The notes under the pieces: model-generated
The model's input: only the letters and a program-made list of their open reading frames with translations
What the model was told of the DNA's origin: nothing
The model's database searches: none
In this document: positions 13,863 to 17,975 of the stretch, one piece after another
Layout: every line of letters starts with the position of its first letter
Numbering within the stretch: position 1 is the stretch's first letter
Made by a program: the position numbers and the translations under genes
Origin: an uncultured Bacilli bacterium
GTDB taxonomy: Bacteria; Bacillota_I; Bacilli_A; RF39; UBA660
DNA: 17,975 nucleotides
Reading direction: 5' to 3'
Assembly (NCBI GenBank): GCA_947624845.1
Contig: CANQMB010000013.1
Span: forward strand, 1 to 17,975

Positions 13863-15689
13863 GTGAGTAGCGTTTCTTTATCTATTGGAGGAATCATTTA
13901 TATATTTTTACTGTTGGTTGTCTGTATAGTAAAAAAAGTTTGGGTACTAAAAGCAGAAAATAAAGTATATTTTACATTAATAATTGTCACATTATTTGGT
14001 TTGTTTTTAGATTGTTTTTCTTTCTTTTTAACATTATCTCAATTTGATATTCATCATCCCATATATGTAACTTTAACGAAATTAATGCTTTGTTATTATA
14101 ATATTTGGTGTTTTCTTTTTGTATTATATTTAATTGCTGTACTATTAAGAAAAAAAGGAAAAGAAACTCATTTTGGTAAATATCGGAAAATTTTATTTGT
14201 ATATATATTACCTATTTTACTTTTGATTAGTTTAATTTTACCAATAAATTATGTGCAACAAGGAAATGCAATTTATCCTCAAGGACTTAGTATTATTATC
14301 GATTATTGTGTTGCATTCATTGCCATTCTTATTATGATTATAATGCTACTCAAAAATAAACAGTATATTTTAGATAAAGAATTTATTCCGTTATGGGTTT
14401 TGATTATTTTGACAACTTTTATAATTATTATTCAATTTCTTTTTCCTGAAATTATATTAGTTACTGCAGTAGAAGCTTTTGCCACATTTATTATGTATTT
14501 TACGATTGAAAATCCTGATATTAAAATGATTGAACAGTTGAATTTGGCAAAAGAGCAAGCCGATCGGGCCAATCGCGCTAAAACAGATTTTTTATCCAAT
14601 ATGTCTCATGAAATTAGAACTCCATTAAATGCCATTGTTGGATTTTCACAGAGTTTATTAGAAGATGAAACTTTATCCGATGATACCAGAGAACAAGCGA
14701 AAGATATTTTAATGGCCTCTGATAGTTTATTAGAAATTGTCAATGGTATTTTAGATATATCTAAGATTGAGGCCAATGAACTTAAGATTGTCAATACAGA
14801 ATATGATTTTCATAATATTTTTGAAGAATTGATCTCATTAACGAAAGTTAGAATTGGGGAGAAACCAATTGAGTTTAAAACTTATTTAGATCCTAATATT
14901 CCCGCTTTCTTATATGGAGATTACGTTCGTTTAAAACAAATTATTTTAAATTTACTTACCAATGCTGCTAAGTATACAAAAGAAGGATTTATTGATTTTA
15001 GGGTGAGTACAATACAAAAAGGAAATGTATGTCGATTCATTATTTCTGTTGAAGATAGTGGAATTGGAATTCAAAAAGAGAAAATAAACCAACTATTTAC
15101 AAAATTTGGTCGTCTCGATTTAGAAAAAAACATTACGATTGAAGGAACTGGACTTGGGCTTGCAATTACCAAACGATTAGTTGAACTAATGAATGGACAA
15201 ATTGTAGTACAAAGTGTTTATGGAAAAGGATCTAAGTTTACTGTGGCCGTTGATCAAAAAATTGTAGCGAAAGAAAAACAAGTAGTTGAAAAAAAGGAAG
15301 AAGCACCTCTTGTGCTTACGGGTTCTAAGAAAGTACTCTTAGTAGATGATAATAAATTAAATTTAAAAGTTGCAGAAATGATTCTAAAAAAATATAAAAT
15401 TGATACGACTTCTGTGGTTAGTGGTTATGAAGCAATCGATCTGATTTTAGCTGGTGAGAAGTTTGATTTAATCTTACTTGATGATATGATGCCTAAAATG
15501 GGTGGTGTTGAAACATTAAAAAAATTACAGGGTATCGAAGGCTTTCATATTCCTGTGGTCATGCTCACAGCGAATGCAATTTCTGGTATGAAAGAAAAAT
15601 ATCTCAGCGAAGGTTTTTCAGATTATTTAGCAAAACCAATTGACAAATCTGAATTAGAAAAAGTAATTCGAAAGTACTTAAGTAATTAA
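13863..15689 (+). CDS. Membrane hybrid sensor histidine kinase with C-terminal receiver
   Basis: This 608-residue protein should autophosphorylate on His and pass the phosphate to its own receiver. Residues 5-215 contain about seven hydrophobic segments with short loops and no sizeable extracellular domain, so any signal is probably membrane-borne. A short helix leads into HisKA, with His249 in MSHEIRTPLN. The ATPase domain follows, with an N box (Asn363 and Asn367, NLLTNAAKYT), G1 DSGIGI (398-403), an F box LFTKFGRLD, and G2 GTGLGL (428-433). The receiver (about 490-605) has Asp495/Asp496, the phospho-acceptor Asp540 in LLDDMMPKMGG, Thr in MLTANA, and Lys591 in LAKP. The start is GTG with SD GAAGGTGG four bases upstream. 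The next gene supplies an Hpt domain, the expected relay partner. The signal is unknown. Confidence 0.93.
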   Translation: MSSVSLSIGGIIYIFLLLVVCIVKKVWVLKAENKVYFTLIIVTLFGLFLDCFSFFLTLSQFDIHHPIYVTLTKLMLCYYNIWCFLFVLYLIAVLLRKKGKETHFGKYRKILFVYILPILLLISLILPINYVQQGNAIYPQGLSIIIDYCVAFIAILIMIIMLLKNKQYILDKEFIPLWVLIILTTFIIIIQFLFPEIILVTAVEAFATFIMYFTIENPDIKMIEQLNLAKEQADRANRAKTDFLSNMSHEIRTPLNAIVGFSQSLLEDETLSDDTREQAKDILMASDSLLEIVNGILDISKIEANELKIVNTEYDFHNIFEELISLTKVRIGEKPIEFKTYLDPNIPAFLYGDYVRLKQIILNLLTNAAKYTKEGFIDFRVSTIQKGNVCRFIISVEDSGIGIQKEKINQLFTKFGRLDLEKNITIEGTGLGLAITKRLVELMNGQIVVQSVYGKGSKFTVAVDQKIVAKEKQVVEKKEEAPLVLTGSKKVLLVDDNKLNLKVAEMILKKYKIDTTSVVSGYEAIDLILAGEKFDLILLDDMMPKMGGVETLKKLQGIEGFHIPVVMLTANAISGMKEKYLSEGFSDYLAKPIDKSELEKVIRKYLSN

Positions 15690-15693
15690 AGTA

Positions 15694-15702
15694 TGTTATA
15701 AT
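15694..15702 (+). promoter_or_regulatory. Extended -10 promoter between the kinase and Hpt-receiver genes
   Basis: TGT precedes a perfect TATAAT (15697-15702), eight bases after the kinase stop. The predicted start near 15709 gives a leader of about 15 nt before the TTG start. A palindrome TACTTAAGTA (15675-15684) lies just upstream. There is no terminator between the two genes, so read-through from the kinase promoter is also likely. Confidence 0.6.
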
Positions 15703-15710
15703 GAGAGAGT

Positions 15711-15718
15711 AGAGGTGA
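15711..15718 (+). promoter_or_regulatory. SD sequence that fixes a TTG start
   Basis: AGAGGTGA ends five bases before TTG at 15724. A GTG at 15715 lies inside this SD and is not a credible start. Confidence 0.7.
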
Positions 15719-15723
15719 TTCAA

Positions 15724-16509
15724 TTGAAAGATCAAGAATTTTTAAAAAGTAATGGTGTCGATTTAAATAAAAGTTTAGAAATTTTTGGAGATATGGAAAC
15801 CTATAATGCAACTTTGCCTGATTTTCTACAAGGATTAAAAGAAAAAATTGATCAATTAAAAAATTATAAAGCATCTGCGGATATGCAAAATTATGCCATT
15901 TTAGTACATTCTCTAAAAAGTGATGCTAGATATTTTGGTTTTATGATGTTAGGAGATATGGCTTATAATCATGAGCTTCAAAGTAAAGTCAATAATATTG
16001 ATTATGTTTATCAGAATTTTGATGCTTTAATGAATGAAGTCATTCGGGTGATGAAAGTAGTCAGCATGTATTTAGGAGTGGAGGATGCTTCTAGTAGTGT
16101 AATCGAAGAAGTAAAACAACGTCCTTTGGATATGAAAATTTTAGTCGTAGATGATTCTCGCGTTGTTATTTCATTCGTTCAAAAAATCTTCAGTGATACT
16201 TATCAAGTTATTACTGCTAAAGATGGGGCTGAAGCAATTTCGTTAATTGAGGGAGATAAAGAAGGAAAAATTGCTTGTATGTTGTTGGATATTTATATGC
16301 CTAATGTCAATGGTTTCGGTGTTTTGGAATATTTTAAAACTCACAATTTATATAGTAAGATTCCAGTTTCTGTCATTACAGGGGCCTATACTCAAGAAAT
16401 TATCAATATGGCAAAACAATATCCAATCGTCGATCTTCTTGCCAAACCATTTAATGAAAACAACGTAAAAGATGTGATCATGAAAACAATTGCAGCAAAA
16501 GAACTTTAA
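15724..16509 (+). CDS. Hpt domain-receiver phosphorelay protein without output domain
   Basis: From the TTG at 15724 the protein has 261 residues. Residues 1-115 form a helical Hpt domain with the phosphotransfer His62 in VHSLKSDARYFGF, the place of the usual HxLKG motif; Lys is kept and Gly is replaced by Ser. Residues 138-255 form a receiver with Asp143/Asp144 (VVDDS), the acceptor Asp189 in LLDIYMPNVNG, Thr in VITGAYT, and Lys241 in LAKPF. No DNA-binding, enzymatic or membrane part follows. Together with the kinase one gene upstream it forms a His-Asp-His-Asp relay, and the second receiver presumably acts by binding another protein, as CheY-like or Spo0F-like single receivers do (inference). 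A terminator closes the unit. Confidence 0.88.
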   Translation: MKDQEFLKSNGVDLNKSLEIFGDMETYNATLPDFLQGLKEKIDQLKNYKASADMQNYAILVHSLKSDARYFGFMMLGDMAYNHELQSKVNNIDYVYQNFDALMNEVIRVMKVVSMYLGVEDASSSVIEEVKQRPLDMKILVVDDSRVVISFVQKIFSDTYQVITAKDGAEAISLIEGDKEGKIACMLLDIYMPNVNGFGVLEYFKTHNLYSKIPVSVITGAYTQEIINMAKQYPIVDLLAKPFNENNVKDVIMKTIAAKEL

Positions 16510-16540
16510 TTTGACAAGTTTTGTAAAGTTTTTTTCTTTT
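16502..16540 (+). terminator. Intrinsic terminator after the Hpt-receiver gene, overlapping its stop
   Basis: AACTTTA (16502-16508) pairs with TAAAGTT (16524-16530), with an inner ACAA/TTGT pairing, and is followed by a T-rich tract. The 5' arm contains the last Leu codon and the first two bases of the TAA stop. Confidence 0.7.
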
Positions 16541-16542
16541 CG

Positions 16543-16572
16543 TTGACTTCTTTTTTGAAAAGAGGATATCAT
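16543..16572 (+). promoter_or_regulatory. Sigma-A-type promoter of the first anchored protein gene
   Basis: TTGACT (16543-16548) and TATCAT (16567-16572), each 5/6 to consensus, are 18 bp apart. The predicted start near 16579 leaves an 18-nt leader. A 7-bp inverted repeat (TCTTTTC 16535-16541, GAAAAGA 16557-16563) flanks the -35 box. Confidence 0.6.
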
Positions 16573-16596
16573 ATTAGATAGATTGGAGTTGAAAGC

Positions 16597-17172
16597 GTGC
16601 AAGCATATCAAAAACATTTAATAAAAAGCGGAATGATCATTGCCTTGATTTTGGGTTTTGCTCTTCTTGCAACGCATTATATATATTATAAATTTAAAGA
16701 TACGAGAGATCAGGTGAGTACTTCTCCGTCATTAAAAGTTACTTTTCATGAAAAAGATGGAGATCAAGTGACGTTAAGACAGATTGCTCCCGTTACGGAT
16801 TCCGTTGGTTTAAGTTCTAGAGCTTATACGTTTACAATTGAAAATAATTTAGAAACTCCAGTAAATTATAGTATTAAAATAGTCAAAGATAAAGATAAGA
16901 TGATAGAGGATGAATGTGGAGAATATCAAATTCCATATTCTATTATTAAAGGTGCGATTCATAAAAAAGAAGAGGAAAATCATATTTTTATGCTTTCTGA
17001 TTTAAAAGATAATACGATTCTTTCCAGAACGTTAAAGGGAAAAGGTTCTGTCTCTTATACTTTGCGTTTTTGGACGACCTCTAATTCTTTGACATTAAAT
17101 AGTGATATGCATTTTCATGGCCGATTACAAGTCGTAGAAAATGGAGTTGACATTGCAACAGCGATCCAATGA
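16597..17172 (+). CDS. Membrane-anchored beta-rich surface protein, TasA/camelysin-like, copy 1
   Basis: A 191-residue protein starting at GTG with SD GGAG eight bases upstream. Residues 12-31 form one hydrophobic segment after a short basic N-terminus, giving a signal anchor or uncleaved signal; the remainder faces outside. The outer part is predominantly alternating polar/hydrophobic, as in beta-sandwich proteins, and contains PVTDSVG, YTFTIEN, VSYTLRFW and a terminal HFHGRLQV. The same landmarks in the same order occur in the next gene, together with one conserved Cys after an acidic run, so the two are paralogs. The pattern (anchor, a short threonine/lysine-rich stretch, a first strand, then an ENxxxxxxxY strand) recalls SipW-dependent TasA/camelysin-type matrix proteins, but similarity is low and no SipW-like signal peptidase is present here. 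Function unproven. Confidence 0.6.
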   Translation: MQAYQKHLIKSGMIIALILGFALLATHYIYYKFKDTRDQVSTSPSLKVTFHEKDGDQVTLRQIAPVTDSVGLSSRAYTFTIENNLETPVNYSIKIVKDKDKMIEDECGEYQIPYSIIKGAIHKKEEENHIFMLSDLKDNTILSRTLKGKGSVSYTLRFWTTSNSLTLNSDMHFHGRLQVVENGVDIATAIQ

Positions 17173-17190
17173 TTTTCGCTGTTTTTTTAT
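17157..17190 (+). terminator. Intrinsic terminator overlapping the 3' end of the first anchored protein gene
   Basis: AACAGCGA (17157-17164) pairs perfectly with TCGCTGTT (17176-17183), followed by a T-run. The TGA stop (17170-17172) is in the loop, so the whole 5' arm is coding sequence. Confidence 0.88.
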
Positions 17191-17218
17191 TTACAACTTG
17201 AAAATTTAACGATATAAT
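17190..17218 (+). promoter_or_regulatory. Sigma-A-type promoter of the second anchored protein gene
   Basis: TTTACA (17190-17195, 5/6) and a perfect TATAAT (17213-17218) are exactly 17 bp apart. Predicted start near 17225 leaves about 20 nt to the ATG at 17245. Confidence 0.75.
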
Positions 17219-17231
17219 TTATATAGATGAT

Positions 17232-17240
17232 GGAGAGTGA
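17232..17240 (+). promoter_or_regulatory. SD sequence that fixes the second anchored protein start
   Basis: GGAGAGTGA lies five to nine bases before the ATG at 17245. The upstream in-frame ATGs at 17227 and 17230 sit before or inside this SD and almost at the predicted transcription start. Confidence 0.65.
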
Positions 17241-17244
17241 AACC

Positions 17245-17823
17245 ATGGATGAGAAGAAAAAAAGTATTATAAAAAAGGGTTTTTGGATTCTTGTTGTTCT
17301 TTCGATGTTTGCTTTTGTAAGTTATGCTGCATTTACTTATAATCGTCTAGGAACGAGAAAAAATCAAATTGCAACAGGAACTTTGTTGTTGACGCTCGAT
17401 GATGAAGCCTCTAATGGTATTTCTATTAATCCGGCCATTCCTGTTTCAGATGGTGTAGGAAGCACTGAACAGCCATATACTTTTACATTGGAAAACACGG
17501 GTTCGTTAACTGCCGATTATCAATTGTTTTTAGTGGAAGATACCCAAGCATATGAAGATGATGATTGTATTGATAATAAGATGGATTGGAAAGCTTTGAG
17601 ATATTCTTTTGAAAAAGATAGTGAAGATCCAACGACAAATTCATTGTCTGATAGTCCTTATATGTTAGATCATGGGTCATTAAAATCAGGTGCTACATAT
17701 TCTTATACTCTTCATGTCTGGATTAATCAAGATGCTGGAAATGAAGTGATGGGAACCCATTTTCATGGAAAAATTCAAGTAAAAGCAGTACAAGAAGGTC
17801 AAGAATACACGGAAACTGAATAA
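17245..17823 (+). CDS. Membrane-anchored beta-rich surface protein, TasA/camelysin-like, copy 2
   Basis: From the ATG at 17245 the protein has 192 residues. A Lys-rich N-terminus leads into one hydrophobic segment (about 12-30, ending FVSYAAF), then the TasA-like lead-in NQIATGTLLLTLDDE. Further on come PVSDGVG, YTFTLENTGS, a DDDC acidic/Cys site, YSYTLHVWINQDAGNE and HFHGKIQV, matching the landmarks of the preceding gene. The VSYAAF boundary resembles the A-Y/A-F signal peptide end of SipW-processed proteins, so cleavage near residue 30 is possible; otherwise it stays anchored. The tail is acidic, with no LPXTG sorting motif. Each copy has its own promoter and terminator, so they can be expressed separately. 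Assignment to the TasA/camelysin type is by pattern only. Confidence 0.62.
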   Translation: MDEKKKSIIKKGFWILVVLSMFAFVSYAAFTYNRLGTRKNQIATGTLLLTLDDEASNGISINPAIPVSDGVGSTEQPYTFTLENTGSLTADYQLFLVEDTQAYEDDDCIDNKMDWKALRYSFEKDSEDPTTNSLSDSPYMLDHGSLKSGATYSYTLHVWINQDAGNEVMGTHFHGKIQVKAVQEGQEYTETE

Positions 17824-17842
17824 GACCGCTGGGTCTTTTTTT
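17821..17842 (+). terminator. Intrinsic terminator after the second anchored protein gene
   Basis: AAGACC (17822-17827) pairs with GGTCTT (17832-17837) around loop GCTG, followed by a T-run to 17842. The 5' arm starts in the TAA stop codon. Confidence 0.88.
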
Positions 17843-17861
17843 CATAAAATAACCTTGAACT

Positions 17862-17870
17862 TGATATAAT
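17862..17870 (+). promoter_or_regulatory. Extended -10 promoter for murG
   Basis: TGA directly precedes a perfect TATAAT (17865-17870). A TTCATA at 17841-17846 (18-bp spacing) is a weak -35. The predicted start near 17877 gives a leader of about 14 nt, overlapping the AAGGATGTGA purine-rich stretch before the GTG at 17891. Confidence 0.55.
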
Positions 17871-17890
17871 TAATAAGGATGTGATTGATT

Positions 17891-17975
17891 GTGCGAATGA
17901 TCATAACGGCTGGTGGAACTGGTGGTCATATTTATCCAGCGATTGCGATTATTGAAAAAGTCAAAGAGATGGAAC
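17891..17975 (+). CDS. murG: UDP-GlcNAc transferase MurG, 3' truncated by window edge
   Basis: MurG adds GlcNAc from UDP-GlcNAc to lipid I, giving lipid II at the inner membrane face. Only the first 28 codons are visible, but they contain the diagnostic N-terminal glycine loop in MIITAGGTGGHIYPAIAI. The GTG at 17891 gives V/M-R-M-I-I, matching usual MurG starts; an ATG two codons later (17897) is the alternative. The SD is imprecise (GGATGTGAT, 17877-17885). It resumes the dcw cluster order that was left at ftsW about 15.9 kb upstream and has its own promoter and a terminator just before it. Confidence 0.93.
   Translation, partial: MRMIITAGGTGGHIYPAIAIIEKVKEME

Noticed and set aside
15675..15684. 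Palindrome TACTTAAGTA between the kinase and Hpt-receiver genes as an operator
   Set aside because: It is partly coding, made mostly of A/T, and not repeated at the kinase promoter, so it is not distinguishable from chance.
16535..16563. TCTTTTC/GAAAAGA inverted repeat around the -35 of the first anchored protein gene as an operator
   Set aside because: It is low-complexity pyrimidine/purine sequence overlapping a terminator T-tract; no second copy occurs at the paralog's promoter.
10912..17172. Mycoplasma-type genetic code (TGA = Trp), suggested by the high A+T
   Set aside because: TGA ends pgi within an ATGA overlap and ends the first anchored protein inside a terminator, so it acts as a stop.

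Overview
The window is very A+T-rich, and every supported gene lies on the + strand. Compact spacing, Shine-Dalgarno (SD) sites of the AGGAGG/AGGTGA type, sigma-A-like promoters, U-run terminators and the protein families all point to a low-GC Bacillota. An anaerobic or host-associated Bacilli-like lineage is my inference; no species can be named. TGA is used as a stop (positions 10913-10915 and 17170-17172), so the Mycoplasma code does not apply.

Layout. The left edge carries the 3' part of mraY and then an ftsW/spoVE-type SEDS gene. The right edge carries the first 28 codons of murG. These are division and cell-wall (dcw) cluster genes, but murD is not between mraY and ftsW, and about 15.9 kb of other genes separates ftsW from murG. 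That interval holds: (a) a 2543-residue cyclic beta-1,2-glucan synthase-like protein (GT84 + cyclization domain + GH94), coupled by overlapping codons to a short glucose-6-phosphate isomerase and then a DHH-family phosphodiesterase; (b) a class I adenylate-forming acyl-CoA ligase; (c) a multi-pass membrane hybrid histidine kinase followed by an Hpt-receiver protein, a phosphorelay with no visible output domain; (d) two paralogous membrane-anchored beta-rich proteins resembling TasA/camelysin-type matrix proteins.

Transcription appears divided into many small units. Intrinsic terminators follow mraY, ftsW, the ligase, the Hpt-receiver gene and both anchored proteins. In most of them the 5' arm of the hairpin lies in, or overlaps, the end of the coding sequence. 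Several units start from extended -10 promoters (TGnTATAAT-like) with poor -35 boxes and 5' leaders of only about 15-30 nt.

How the genes may work together (inference): Pgi interconverts fructose-6-P and glucose-6-P, the route towards the UDP-glucose a GT84 enzyme would use; the glucan synthase would make a surface or secreted beta-glucan; the two anchored proteins could be surface or matrix components; and the phosphorelay could sense envelope state. The region therefore reads as a cell-envelope or matrix island set inside the murein/division cluster. No integrase, IS element, tRNA, rRNA or CRISPR array was seen.
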